DNA of 64,000 bases from Eulemur rufifrons (taxonomy: Eukaryota; Chordata; Mammalia; Primates; Lemuridae), in assembly GCF_041146395.1 (NCBI RefSeq), contig NC_090989.1, positions 124,185,501 to 124,249,500 on the forward strand, written 5' to 3'. The position numbers and the translations under genes are program-made. Of this stretch, positions 11,253 through 23,600 are shown in pieces. Numbering within the stretch: the first letter of the stretch is position 1; each line of letters opens with the position of its first letter. The notes beneath the pieces were generated by a model, which saw nothing but the letters and a program-made list of their open reading frames with translations, ran no database searches and was not told the DNA's origin.

Positions 11253-12575
11253 GCAATTATTCAGACTGTCATCATGGGTATCCGAGGACTAATGAGTTTT
11301 GTGGAAGATCATAGTAATGAATTCTTCACTGATTTGAAGTTGCGGGACACAAAAATTATCATTGATGGCTATGCTCTTTTCCACCGACTTTGTTTCAATT
11401 CAAACTTGGAGCTCCGGTATGGAGGGGACTATGATTCTTTTGCAGATGTTGTACAGAAATTCTTTGAATCACTGTTTGCATGTCATATACGTCCATATGT
11501 TGTATTAGATGGAGGATGTGATATTTCCGATAAAAAGCTTACAACTTTAAAGGATCGTGCTAGAGAGAAGATCCAGACAGCCCATTCCCTTTCACTTGGT
11601 GGGGGTGGGTATGTGTGCCCCTTACTCATCCGGGAAGTGTTCATTCAGGTTTTGATCAAGCTGCAGGTATGTTTTGTCCAGTGCTTTTCAGAAGCAGATC
11701 GGGACATTATGACACTTGCTAATCATTGGAATTGTCCTGTTTTATCGTCGGACAGTGACTTTTGTATTTTTGACCTGAAAACTGGGTTTTGCCCGTTAAA
11801 TAGCTTTCAGTGGAGAAATATGAACACTATCAAGGGCACACAATACTATATCCCTGCTAAATGCTTTTCCCTTGACGCATTCTGCCGTCACTTCAGCAAT
11901 ATGAATAAAGCTCTTCTACCTCTCTTTGCGGTGCTATGTGGAAATGACCATATTAATCTGCCTATCATGGAGACATTCTTAAGTAAAGCACGTCTTCCTC
12001 TTGGAGCTACCAATTCTAAGGGGAGGAGACACCACCGAGTTCTGGGACTTCTGAATTGGTTGTCTCATTTTGACAACCCTACTGAAGCACTAGATAATGT
12101 TCTGAAATATCTCCCAAAAAAGGATCGAGAAAATGTTAAGGAACTTCTCTGCTGTTCCATGGAAGAATACCAGCAGTCCCAGGTGAAGCTGCAGGACTTC
12201 TTCCAGTATGGTTCTTATGTCTGCCCAGACGCCTTGAATCTGGGTTTACCAGAATGGGTACTAGTGGCTTTAGCTAAAGGCCAGCTATCTCCTTTCATCA
12301 GTGATGCTTTGGTCCTAAGACGGACCTTTCTTCATACACAGGTGGAAAACATGCAGAGACCAAATGCCCACAGAATATCTCAGCCCATCCGACAAATCAT
12401 CTATGGGCTTCTTTTGAATGCTTCACCACATCTGGGAAATGTGTCCTGGAATGCATTGCCTCCTCAGCCTCTAGCTTTCAGTGAAGTGGAAAGGATTAAT
12501 AAAAACATCAAAACATCAATTGTTGGTGCAGTAGAACTGCCCAAGGATCATTCTGACTTAAGCAAATTGACTGAG
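11253..12575 (+). CDS. ASTE1: ASTE1 exon 2 (first coding exon; CDS from 11274)
   Basis: Twenty-one bases of 5'UTR, then 434 codons in one exon, covering the whole XPG-like nuclease half. It ends LTE|, with donor GAG|GTAAGT at 12576 (phase 0). Reading past the donor runs on into intron sequence until a stop at 12660. Confidence 0.97.
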
Positions 12576-15500
12576 GTAAGTATTTGTAATACTAATGAAA
12601 TTTTCATAAAGCACTTTACAGATTACAAAGTACTTTCATATATATTCTCTCTCTTAATATAACAAACCTATGTGGCTGGGTGCTGTCTTGACCTCACTTC
12701 ATAGCTGAGAAAACTAGAACTCAAGTGAAGTAGGTAATATCTTAGCCAGAGTATCAGTGGTAGGACTCAAAGGAAAAAATTTTGAACTACCAAAAAAAAG
12801 TGTACACAAAGGCACTGATCACAGCGATAGCATCTCAGACTACATCATTTATTTCCCATTCCTGTAACACGTTATACTGTGGGAATATACTACAATTGAT
12901 TTTTACATTTTCCAGCTAATGGGCATTTGGGTAGTTTCCAGTTTGGGCTGTTATGAATGGTACTATGAACATTCATTTAGTGAACACCTGGATACGTTTC
13001 TATTCCATATATAACTAGGAGTAGAATTAATTGCTGGGTCACAGGATATACACATGTTCAGCTTAGAAGACATATTGCCAAATGTTTTTGCAAAGTGATT
13101 GTACCAATTAATATTACCACCAGTAGCATATGAGAGTAACTTTTACTTTACACCCTTGCCAATATTTGAGTATTTTCTACCCTTTTAAAAATTTTAGCTA
13201 TTCTGTTAGTTTAGTAGTATCATTTTGGCCATTTGGTGGATGATTTGCCTTTATCTCATGACGTATTTGAGCACTTTTTCATGTGTTCGTTGGCCATACG
13301 ATATTCTGTTATCTGAAGTTTCTTACAGTCTTTGGTCCTTTGTCAAATAACATATTGTGAATAGCCTCTCCCATTGTCCTCTCCCATTGTCTTTTCACTC
13401 TTTATGATGTTTTGATGAACACAGGTTTTTAATGCAGTCTAAGTTTTTATTTATGGGAACCACTTCTGTGACCTACTTAAGAAATTGCCTACTCCAAAGT
13501 TTTTTGCCATTCACATTTAGATCTACAGTCTATCTAGAATTGATGTTTTTGTGTGTATGGTGTGAAATAGGGATCAGGACACTTTTGGCCCCATATGGAA
13601 ATCCAACTGAATCAGTGCAGCAGGCTGATTCTTTGCTTTAAGTGGAGATGACTCAAGTGTTCTCATAATTTACTTGGATTTAAAGGAGGGTGAAATTGTG
13701 GTTCACTCTCTGTGCTGTGATATCATTTGGCTTTCTCTTGGCATGAACTAATCAATTCTATATTTGGCTCAATGCTGTTCTCTAATTAGCCCATGAAAAT
13801 TCTAAACGGTATCAGCTGCAAATGTGATTCCAAACACAAATGCAGGTACAAGTAGAGAAACATTGTAATAGTACCTATTCATTTTAACATGATGTGGTAA
13901 TAATACTATCTCTTTTGTGCTAGCTGTTGGTGAAAGAAACTAACTATACAATCTCTCATTTAATTTCCACAGTAACCACATGGGATAGGGTTTCATTTTG
14001 GTTATGTCAGTTGCAATGGGCAGAGCACCACTCAAGTTAACCAATGGGAGGGAGGTTCATGATGAGGAGACATGGAAGTGGATCATTCTTAGGGAGTGAG
14101 GCAGTGCCAGGACCATCCTCTGGGTGCCTTTGCCTCTCTGGGGCAGCTTCTGCAGGCTTGTACTTTTGCTTCCCCTGGGGGAGAAGGAAAGGAATTGTTA
14201 CATGCCCTAACTAGCTTAAGGGCTGTCGAGCACAGCAGTACAGCAGTTCCCCTTTGGAAGGGGCTGAAGACTGGTGGGTTTGATGAAACATCTTGTGCAA
14301 CTCATAGTAATGCCCGTTTTACAGATGATCAAACTAAGTGTAGAAAACCTTGGAAACTTGCCAAAGGCTGTCAAGTTAGTGCAGGGCAGAAATCTGTGAA
14401 GTCAAAGCCCAGACTGTTTTGTTCATGAATTATTGTATTTTCTTAGCTTAGTGCATTTTTTCCAACCAGTGTAACGGATTAGTTTTTATCTTACTTTAAA
14501 CTTAATTAGTTAATGCTACTTCCAGTAGGGGTGACTGATTACACTGTCAAGCACTTTGCATATTTCTGATTTTAAAAATTTTATCACAGTATTATTAAAA
14601 CCAGCATTTAGAAATCATTGTAATAAAGTTTTCATATACTGATGATAAACCTATTTTGTCATTTATGATATGTTTTACTTCAGGCTAACATCTCTATTCT
14701 CAGCTGTCAACTACACTTACTGATCACTAACTAGGTGTTAGCTGCTGAGAAATGTACCAGACTGTCTCATCCTTCCAGAAAGAAGAAAATCTTTTTCTGG
14801 TTCCATGCACTAGGAATGTAACTATTTTTTTCTTCAAATGTGATTATAAAGTCCCCCTTAATATGTACTTTCAATAGTCTTAATTTCCTTATCAGTAAGA
14901 GTGTGTGACTTCTAAGGTCTCTTATGGTTCCTAAAAGTTTTGAGATTCATTAAGGTAAAATTACTTCAACAAGAAGCTCAGACCTGTTTACTTCTGAGCT
15001 TATTTGAAGTGCACTTGAAGGCATGAAGTACAGTGAGTGTGGTATGTTATTGCAAGCACAATGCAGGTAGTACTTAAAATATTCCTGTCTTGGCCGAGTA
15101 TGGTGGCTCACACCTGTAATCTGAGCACTTTGGGAAGCTGAGCCAGGAGAATCACTTGAGGTCAGGAGTTTGAGACCAGCCTGAGCAAGAGCAAAACCCC
15201 ATCTCTACAAAAAATAGAAAAAATTAGCCAGGTGTGGTGGCATGCTCCAGTAGTCCAGCTACTCGGAGTCTAAGGCAGAAGGATCGCTTGAGCCCAGGAG
15301 TTTGAGGTCAGTGAGCTATGATGACACCACTACACTCCAGCCCAGGCTACAAAGCAAGACCATATCTCAAAAAAAAAAAAAAAAACCCTCCTATCTCTCT
15401 TGAAGGTACCTCACAGTAGCCACCTTGGGACAATCCCTGTGTGGGAGAATGCAAGAAGAATAAAACATTCAGCAGGAAGGAGACATGAGACAGGATCTAA

Positions 15501-18500
15501 ACAAACAGAAGGCTGTATGATATGCCACAAAAAGAGTGTATAAACTAAGTTTGTCTTCTTCCGGAGGTAATCAGTAATGGCATAATGGAGAGGCTAATAC
15601 CTAAGTGCTCACAGGCAAGTAAGGGTAGGGTCTCCAATAGAGCTTTATTTCTCAAAGTACAATACGTGGGCTGCTAGTCAAAATGTATATTCCTGGACTC
15701 CCCTCAGATGACCAAATCAAAATTTAGGGGGTGGGGCCGGAGAACTGAATTTCTAACAAGCCTCCAAATGTGTGTGCACTGAAGATGCTCACCAGCCTAT
15801 ACAGAGAGGATGGAATGACAGACATAAAGGATGTGTGGCAGGAGTAGGCCGTTTACACATTCAGCCAACCACATTTATTAAGCATATTATTAATGTTCTA
15901 ACTGCCTTGGGTATGACTGATTTTTCCCCCACAGGAAGATAAGTTTAACACCTGGCACAGCAGTTTTCATTTGCAAGTATCTTCATGCTATTAAAAAAAA
16001 AAAAACATTCCCCAAAGTAACTTGCAGGATGCTTGGTGTATATTTTCAGCTCTCCTTGGGTAGGAGGCAGATACTTCTGTTAGAAACCCTGAAAGTGAAA
16101 CCGACCATCCTGGAGCCAATTCCTACTTCACTGAAATTGCCCATTGCTGTCAGCTGCTACTGGTTGCAGCACACAGAGGCCAAGGCAAAGCTACATCATC
16201 TACAAGCCTTACTGCTGGGGATGCTGATGGGGCCCTTGCATGCCATTATCAATAGCCCTGGTAGGTATCTGGAAATTCTAGAAGTATGTTTTTGCGTGTT
16301 GCTTGCAAACTGTATACTCGAGAGTTTACATAAACAAAAAAAATATTTTTGGATTATTTACTCCCATCAGTTATATCAGAACTTAGAAGTGGAGGCACCA
16401 AAGTATCATTCATTCATTGGTAAATATTTTTGAACACTAAACAATTCCATGTGCCGTGCTCAGTGCTGAAGGGCTTGACTCCAAGTGTACAGCAGTCAGA
16501 TGTGCTAGGTACTGCCTACTCCCGCCTACACTGGAGCACTTAATATGTTAACTTGTATATCATGTTCCCCACCCCATTATTAACACAGCAGCAACATCAC
16601 CACTTATGTAAAATTGCCCAGAAACTTCTGAATACCTTTAACCACTATAAACATTCATGCTTGTGCTGTTTTAACTAATCTTTTTATTCCTTTTTCTGTG
16701 CTGTAAGTTTCAATTAGTACTTAAGTAGTGGCAGTAGAATTAGTAACTTCTCTTTCTCCTAGAGAAATACACTGAGGCAATTTCATCTGTATTTAAATAC
16801 CAGGTGAAATAAATGCTGAATCATTGGAACCCTGATTTCTCTAATGGAATATTCTCTTTAAAGATTCTGAACGCTGTAACACTAAACATGTATAATAATT
16901 ATCATACTCTAGAACAGTACTATCTCATAGGGTAGTTTCTAGCCACATGTGGCTATTTGTAGTTAAATTCAAAATTTAGCTTCTCAGTCAAACAAGCCAC
17001 ATTTAAAGTGTTCAGTAGTCACATGTGGCTACAGGTTAGGCTACTATATTGGACAGCACAGATACAGAGCATTCCCATCACTGCAGAAAGTTCTGTTGGA
17101 TAGTGCTACTCTATAGTTTACTTTTTTAAAAGAATAAGTTAAATGAAAGAATGAAACAGCATGGACTCCTAAAATACCCCAAGTGTGTGTGACAGTAGCC
17201 ATCAGAGGACCTGTCGTTATATGACAGGAAACTTAAATCAGTTAAGGCCCACCCACTGCTGCTTTAAGAACACAGGTTTAGGCTATTTCCTCTCATTGAG
17301 TAATAAATACAGTCTAAGAAAATTCTTAGAGCACAAGCCTATAAAGTTTTTACCTGAGTCCAACAGAAGGGGCATGTCAAGGGTCTGTTTCTTTTCTTTT
17401 AGGAAACGTGGACCCCGCACCCAGGCAGGCTCAGTGCCTTGCTGCTCGCTAATTGATAAAAGGTGGGCCTCTTTTTTATTACTTTCAAATTGGTCCGGAT
17501 GTTATTTTATGCACCCCAGCTCAAACAAATCTGCAGAAACATACAGCTAAACCACCCAACAGTCCGTATTTCCTAGTGTTGTTGCTTCTTGCCCCTTATC
17601 CTCTATGTAAAGAAGCCGATTATTGCCAAATTCTCTGAGTCATACTTTAGTTTCCTCCTATAAAACAGGTTAAAATGTGCTTTGAACACACGGGTTGTTT
17701 CTATAAATCAAGTGCACTACAGCATGAGAGTTTCCATGAAAGGAAGTTTAGTGAAAGAGAACAGTAAATAAAATGATATTGAATAGTCACTTGTATTTTT
17801 CATAGACACAGATTTAAGGTTTGGAGAATTAAGATGCAGACATGTTTAAGGTCAGGTAGTGGACCAGTGGAAGAGATCTCATTTCAGGGGAAAAATAAAT
17901 TATTTAGGGTTGAATAAAGTTAGGTTATCATTCAAAAGGTATTTCAGAATAAATATTTCAATTTATACAGCAAGGCATTTACAAAGCCAGAAAAGAAACA
18001 GTTTTTTTAATTAATTTTTTTTTCTTTGTGGAATCTGTAGTTTTATATGTAGAGAAAATTACAAGCTGTTACATTGTTTTTGGAAATATTGCCCTTGGGT
18101 TGTTTATCTAGGTAAGGAAGATCTGCAGGAAGATGGTGCTAAGGTGTTGTATGAAGAGTTCCAAAGAGTGAAGGAGCAGACGCGGCTGGGCACGAGACTG
18201 GATTTAGACACAGCTCACATCTTCTGTCAGTGGCAGTGCTGTCTCCAGATGGGGGTGTATCTCAATCAGCTTCTGTCCACTCCTCTCCCAGAGCCAGACC
18301 TAACTCGGTAAGCACCATGGGAAACTTTAGTTCAGATGGATGCACACAATAGCAAATACAGTACTTATATTTTAAAGCAAAGAAGTTACTTTAACAATAA
18401 ACTAATCTTAGTATAATTGATCTTGGATCAGTGTTATAGCTGAAGAGCTGGAAACAGGAAAAATCTTAAATTATTTCCACATTGCCAAAGAATGTTTCCA

Positions 18501-20408
18501 TGATTAGATCCAGTTTTTAAAAATCAGTTCCTTAAAGTGAAACACTAATATGAGGAGGAAAAAAGAGGCAGTTGTTGGTAAGATATAACTCATTCCCTCA
18601 TTTCCTTCAGGTCTTTGATTGAGTATCACTTTATAGAGGCTTTTTCTAATGACCTTACTGAGATACTACTCTCTGCCCCTAGTCACTATAGTCCTGTTAC
18701 TGTTGTATTTTCTTACTGCATTTCTTCCCACCTGACATATTGTTCACTCATTCATTTAAATATTAAATGCCTACTCTGTGCTAGGGTGCAGTGGCAACAA
18801 CAAAAATATCTCTACTCATGAAGATTTCATTCGAAGTGAGATTACTATTATATGCCTAAGTGGATTTTATCTAGTGTTTATTTTGCCAGGCAAGTACAAA
18901 GAAGGGATAGGCAGTAAGGGAACTGAGCTAATTACAATGCTTGACTATGGAGTTTTAACTCGGTAACATAGAAAGAAATGATAGCAGTAGGGTGTGGGCC
19001 AGTGAAAAAAGTGGTAGGATCAATGGATTGGACATCTTGGTAACTGTCCATCCAGGAGTTACTAGAAGAGAGGGAAGAAGATTAAAAGGGAGGAAAATGG
19101 CTAGAAAATGGAGTATTCAAGATTGTATATGTGCTTTGCCTCTCCACTCAAATGTAAGCTCTATGGGGACGGGAACTTGTCTATTTTATTTACCGTTGTA
19201 GCCCCAGTGCCTTCAATACTTTGAGATGATCTATGGAGGCATACAAAATATTACGGTAGGACTTTTGATTCAAGGTGAAAAGCTTCCTAGCAGTAAATAA
19301 TGTGTTGTTAATATATCTCTGGGCCTCATATCTGAGCTAACACAAATAAGAGCAGTTGGCCTTTGACCTATGGATTCTTTATTCCTTTCCTTTAATAATT
19401 TAGGTCATTCTTTACTGGTCATTCTTTACTTGATCTTCTCTAGCTACCACAAATCCCTTTAAAACAAAACAGGAAAAACAAGACCAGACAGTTCTCTTAA
19501 TAATGATTTCAGGACTGTTCTTTCATCTCAGCATAACCAAGTCTTTTTAAACAAAGATTTTACACAAATTAAATGATGGTTCTACATGGATCGCTAAGGT
19601 ACCCATCGATCAGCTCTGGCCACAAGTCATATATTAAACTTGTGCATTCCAGTTAATCCCATCTTCCATTTGTGAAGTAGGTTTTTTGTTGAGGTGAATG
19701 ACTTTGTAAATGATTCCATATTTTCTCATATTTTGACAAACTGCCTGTTTGGTTTATCAAGGTCATTTTAAATTCCTTTTCTCTGAAGTGATAAAGAGGC
19801 CTGCTCACCTTGGGGCTAGCTGCAAAACCACTAAGCAGCCATCATTTAATCTTTTGATAAGTTTTTAAATATCATCAGCAAGGAAGTAATCTTTGTAATA
19901 ACAACTCAGTTCTGCCCTTCAAGGAACAGCTTATTCTTCAATAATTTTAATAATTTTATAGAAGCAATTAGGAGCTTTCGGTGTTTAAATGCATTTGTTG
20001 AAGCTTCGTTAATGACAGTTGTCCTACTGCACTGAATCAATACTTTCAACAAAACACTTTTTTCCCCCATTGAACAGATTGTACAATGGAAGCCTGGTAC
20101 ATGGACTATGCCAACAATTGCTAGCATCAACCTCCGTAGAAAATCTCCTGAGCATGTGTCCTGAGGCTAAGCAACTTTACGAACATCTGTTCAATGCCAC
20201 AAGGTCATATGCCCCTGCTGAATTATTCCTACCAAAAGTTAAATCAAATTCAAAAAAAAAAAGGCAGAAGAAACAGGGTACCAACCGGTCAAAGAACAGA
20301 ATGGGAACTACTTCACACCCCGGGTGTTGGTATGAGGGAAGCAACCGGTTTGGGCTGTTAATGGTTGAAAACTTGGAGGAACATATTGAGGCCTGTCAGC
20401 TTGAATAA
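11274..20408 (+). CDS. ASTE1: ASTE1, asteroid homolog 1, complete (4 coding exons)
   Basis: Joined exons 11274-12575, 16050-16260, 18112-18307 and 20078-20408 give 679 codons plus TAA, equal to the human length as I recall it. ASTE1 is an XPG/FEN-like structure-specific nuclease relative, reported to act with shieldin in double-strand break repair (family knowledge). Acidic residues expected for the FEN metal site are visible: D31 (IIIDGYALFHRL), D79 (VVLDGG), E140 and D142 (CFSEADRD), D160 and D162 (LSSDSDF). The C-terminus is lysine-rich (SKKKRQKKQ) and is encoded across an A11 run. The start ATG has A at -3 and G at +4, and the exon begins only 21 bases upstream. It shares a CpG-island promoter with NEK11. 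All junctions are GT-AG and keep frame; no breaks are seen. Confidence 0.97.
12600..12780 (+). mobile_element. MIR SINE fragment
   Basis: Reads like the MIR core: GCACTTTACAGATTACAAAG, later GCTGAGAAAACTAGAACTCAAG and TCAGTGGTAGGACTCAAA. Begins only about 25 bases after the ASTE1 donor. Confidence 0.65.
12880..13630 (-). mobile_element. L1 fragment, 3' part of ORF2, antisense
   Basis: Plus-strand text matches the well-known antisense of the L1 ORF2 end: GGGTAGTTTCCAGTTTGGGC, TTGCTGGGTCACAGGATAT, TGCCAAATGTTTTTGCAAAG, TTTTCATGTGTTCGTTGGCC. It is old and has several deletions, and is interrupted in all frames. Confidence 0.75.
14280..14425 (+). mobile_element. MIR SINE fragment
   Basis: CGTTTTACAGATGATCAAAC, CTTGCCAAAGGCTGTCAAGT and GTCAAAGCCCAGACTGT follow the MIR core order. 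Confidence 0.65.
15092..15385 (+). mobile_element. Alu, full dimer with A-tail
   Basis: Starts GGCCGAGTATGGTGGCTCAC, has a central A-rich linker and right arm, and ends in an A-run at about 15369-15385. It lacks the lemur-specific central block, so it is an older Alu. Confidence 0.9.
15645..15805 (+). repeat. MER5-like hAT-Charlie relic
   Basis: CTCAAAGTACAATACGTGGG, GGGGTGGGGCCGGAGAACTG and TTTCTAACAAGCCTCCAA follow the MER5 pattern in order. Diverged. Confidence 0.6.
16050..16260 (+). CDS. ASTE1: ASTE1 exon 3
   Basis: Acceptor TATTTTCAG (to 16049), donor CCTG|GTAGGT at 16261. Encodes LSLGRRQILLLETLKVK ... AIINSP plus one base of the next glycine codon (211 nt, phase 1 exit). Matches the middle of the ASTE1 C-terminal half. 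Confidence 0.96.
16261..18111. other. ASTE1: ASTE1 intron 3
   Basis: Contains an hAT-type DNA transposon relic (16912-17113) and a MIR-like piece (about 17790-17890). The remainder is unrecognised intron. Confidence 0.6.
16912..17113 (-). mobile_element. hAT-Charlie-type non-autonomous DNA transposon
   Basis: Reverse-complement reads like the common element beginning CAG(C)ACTGTCCAATAGAACTTTCTGC and containing TAGCCACATGTGGCTA twice. Here GCCACATGTGGCTATTTG and GTCACATGTGGCTACAGG are seen, with AGAAAGTTCTGTTGGATAGTG at the far end. Terminal inverted repeats are degraded. The exact MER number is not asserted. Confidence 0.7.
18112..18307 (+). CDS. ASTE1: ASTE1 exon 4
   Basis: Acceptor TTTATCTAG (to 18111), donor ACTCG|GTAAGC at 18308. 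196 nt encode KEDLQEDGAK ... LPEPDLT, with split codons on both sides. The first bases of the exon are themselves GTAAGG, so the exon could be mistaken for a donor site; frame and protein match support the call. Confidence 0.96.
18308..20077. other. ASTE1: ASTE1 intron 4
   Basis: Contains an antisense L2-like piece (about 18735-18960) and a sense L2 3' end (about 19125-19240, reading AATGTAAGCTCTATGGGGACGG). The rest, 19240-20060, shows nothing recognisable. Confidence 0.55.
20078..20408 (+). CDS. ASTE1: ASTE1 last coding exon
   Basis: Acceptor CATTGAACAG (to 20077), stop TAA at 20406-20408. Encodes LYNGSLVHGL ... EACQLE. It contains an 11-base A run (20252-20262) that codes for the KKK of SKKKRQKK. 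Confidence 0.96.
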
Positions 20409-20610
20409 ACTCAGTCTCTATCAAACTAGATGTATAATTCTGACTTGAAATTTTTCTGTTACCTCCCTTAAAACAATTAACTTTTTTCTTTAGGACTAAC
20501 CCTATTAGGGATAAACAGCACAATAGATAATCTTTGAATTTCAAAGTATTTTGTATTCTGCTTTTAATAAATTCAACCTGATTTAATAAATTGTTGTATT
20601 TCTTAAACAT
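20409..20610 (+). terminator. ASTE1: ASTE1 3'UTR and poly(A) signals
   Basis: Two AATAAA hexamers lie close together at 20566-20571 and 20585-20590, so cleavage is expected near 20585-20610. The 3'UTR is short, about 200 nt. Confidence 0.75.
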
Positions 20611-23600
20611 GTTTGAAAGTATGTTCGTACTTCTCATGTTCCATTTCGGTGCGTTAGTAGTATTCTATAATCTTTAAATTGCAGCAACTTCGCCATCTAT
20701 GTTTTCTAAAAAAAAGCAGAAGTCCTACTTCAGTTATTTCCTTTAAGTAAAAGCTAGCTATCATTTGAAAAACTTTGTAAAAGTTTTTTCTTTGTACTTT
20801 AGTATGAAAAGTCTGGGCCATGAAAGGTAGAAGTGAGGATGCCAGACAGAAAACTAAAAGGAAGTACTTAGTAAAAGATGACAGCAAGGTTGATGAGCAT
20901 TTTAGGTACATGCCAGGTGTTAAAGAGGTTGAAACTAATGGCCCCCACAAAGTAAGAAACAGCATCCTGAGCTACTAGACCTAGAAAAGGAGGAAACAGT
21001 GAGAAGAAATGAAAATATCAGAGATATGTGCAATAATACCAGACTATAGGCCCTCTTTTTTACTATAGGTTTTGACCTATTAATGGGATGTAGAAGTAAA
21101 GAGGCATAACTGGCATTTTTTAAATGAAAAAAATTAGAATGGGAAATATCATATATACTTATCATGTATTAGGTGGTGTACAAAATTTACTTTTTACTGT
21201 GGCTTGTAGTCAAAAAAGTTTGAAAGGCACTGCTCTGGAAAATACTAGAGGCTGCAAAAATTATAAATGCAGAGTTGTGAAGGTACTGGACAGTTCCAAA
21301 TAAAGAACTTGAAAATAAAAAGAAGCAAGTGGAATGAATACATTTGGACAAGATCTGAAAGTATATTCCAACCTTCACTTTACTTGTATTCACATAAATT
21401 GTGTTCTTCCTTTCTTCTCTACTCACTATTGGCATATTCCATAAGTAACAGCCCTAAAGCTGGCTATAAGCTGCCATTTTGAACAGGCCTATGTCCAGTT
21501 CCTAGTATCTGATAATTCTCTTCATCTTCCTAAAGTACCATACTCTTAGAGGAGTAAGCCCAGCATCAGCCAGTATTACACACACACCTCCCAAGTGTTG
21601 ATTGGCTTTAGCCATTTACAAAAGGCCACACACAATGTCATTTGCTGCTAAAGTGTTCAACCATAAAAACTGCCTTTGTTTCAAATAAGAGTTCTTGAAA
21701 TAAGGAAATTTTTTATTATTTTAGGAGGAGTGCATGGGACTCCTTAGTAAGGTTATTATGTCTCCAAAGAGATGGTTATTCACAGAAAGATCAAGAAAAG
21801 AACAGTAACGTGCATCCCTTTTTCAGAAGAAATGTGTTTTATAAGCATAGATTTAATGGGGACCATAAACATGTAAGAGCTTTGTATACCAAAATTCTAT
21901 CTTACTTGATTCCTGGGACTAATCTAGAAATTATACCAATATGAGTGTCCTATTTTTCCAGGATTATCAACACTGCTTTTTAAAACCACCAACCCTGCCT
22001 GGAAATCCATTCATTTCCCACTCTGGCAAACAACTGATTTGATGGGCACCAAACTGGGAGTTTATAGGCTACAGTTTAATTAGATGTCAACTGAATTATA
22101 CTGTCTTTTTCTTTTATTAAAAGGGTCCTCCTTCAACAGAAGTAAGAAGTCAGGTTCCCCTCTGTAGCTATTGTACTCAGGGCCATTCACTTGAAATTAT
22201 CCAGCCTTGCTAAAGGAGTTAAAATCTAATAATGTCCATTCACTCTTATTCTCTGTAAGAGTAAGTGTTATTATCCCAGTGTAGATCTTCTGTATGGACT
22301 AGATGAGAGGTCACAGGCACTCCATAGGATGTCTAAGGGGATACACCAAAGAATGATATAGTACCCGCCCTCCCCAAAGTCCTTGTTTAAGCTGTTTGTG
22401 TACAGCAGTATCAGGTGCAGAATGGCAAAGTGCAGACTGAATACTACAGTAGTCTGTAGTGGTAGAAGAATAAGGAGACAGCAGTCACCTGGATGAGGAG
22501 AAGTTAAATCAGAGGAAGACTCTCAGACCTGGCTTTTGGCCTGGCTTTAGACAATAGAAATAAAATTCAGATTAAGTATAGGAGACAGCAGGAATACCTG
22601 TGTAGAAGCAGAATGTTATATATCCCATATTCCATTTCTAAAATCTAGTTTCCTAGTTTTCAATCAAGTCTTTAGGTCCTGCTCTTTCTGATTCAGTTTT
22701 AGCACATGAAATCTCACCTTAGGCTTTGGAAATTTTCTTCAATTATTAATAGATGCTCAAAAGTAACAAAAGGAACTCTGGACAGCTAAGATGAATAAAT
22801 TTTAGGAATAAAGCTGGAGAGACAAAAACATTTACTATGTAATCATGGTCTGTATTTAGTGGTCATAAAATTATACTTTACGCCTATTTTGTACAAGCCC
22901 TTTTTGAAACACCTGGACCTTGAAAGTTTAATATACATCATGTAAATATGATATTTACAGATCTTTCACACCAATTGATCATGAGAAAAGTTCACATTAA
23001 CTAGAATTTTCGAAGAGGACGACCTCAGAACTAGACATAGAATTAGAACTTAACTAGAAAGGCCTTAGAATTATCTCTTCCTCCTTTGTGTACAAAGTAA
23101 ACAAATTGATGACTATGCCTCACTTGCCCTACCTGTAAAATGAGGAATAGTTGAAATTATTGTCTAAAGATAAAATAACATGTATTTTTAACACATAGGG
23201 CCTGGCAGTAAAAACCTGAAAAATGATAGCCATCATTGTTATATCCACACATGAAAAGCAAGAGCAAAGCAAAGAATCTGAGAAGAAGTGAGACAGTGTC
23301 TAGTAGCAGAAAGATTAAGACACCATGAGACCAGGGTTGCCAAAGGTAAAACCAGAATTTTGCAAAGACAAAGATCAACATTATCTAACATGCTAAGAAA
23401 AGGGCAAGAATGTGAGATTATTATAGCAACTTCAGCAGAGTTGTCACACTGAAGCCACACTGGAAAGAGTATAGAATTGCCAAGAGAATTTCAATCAGCA
23501 GCCAAGCTCTACCTCAGAAAATAATGAAAAAGAGACCAGAAGGAATTATCCCCATGTGAGTACCTGTATCCCTCTAGCCCTTTTTCCTTGTGTCAAAGAG

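Larger units (their letters stand above)
12576..16049. other. ASTE1: ASTE1 intron 2
   Basis: Filled with repeats: MIR (about 12600-12780), antisense L1 3' region (about 12880-13630), a MIR 3' part (about 14280-14425), an Alu (15092-15385) and a MER5-like relic (about 15645-15805). In 13640-14270 and 14430-15090 I recognise nothing beyond a weak MIR-like piece near 13910-14000. Confidence 0.7.

Noticed and set aside
14096..14428. 110-residue plus-strand ORF in an ASTE1 intron.
   Set aside because: Its right half lies in a MIR, and ASTE1 splices across it in frame without needing it.
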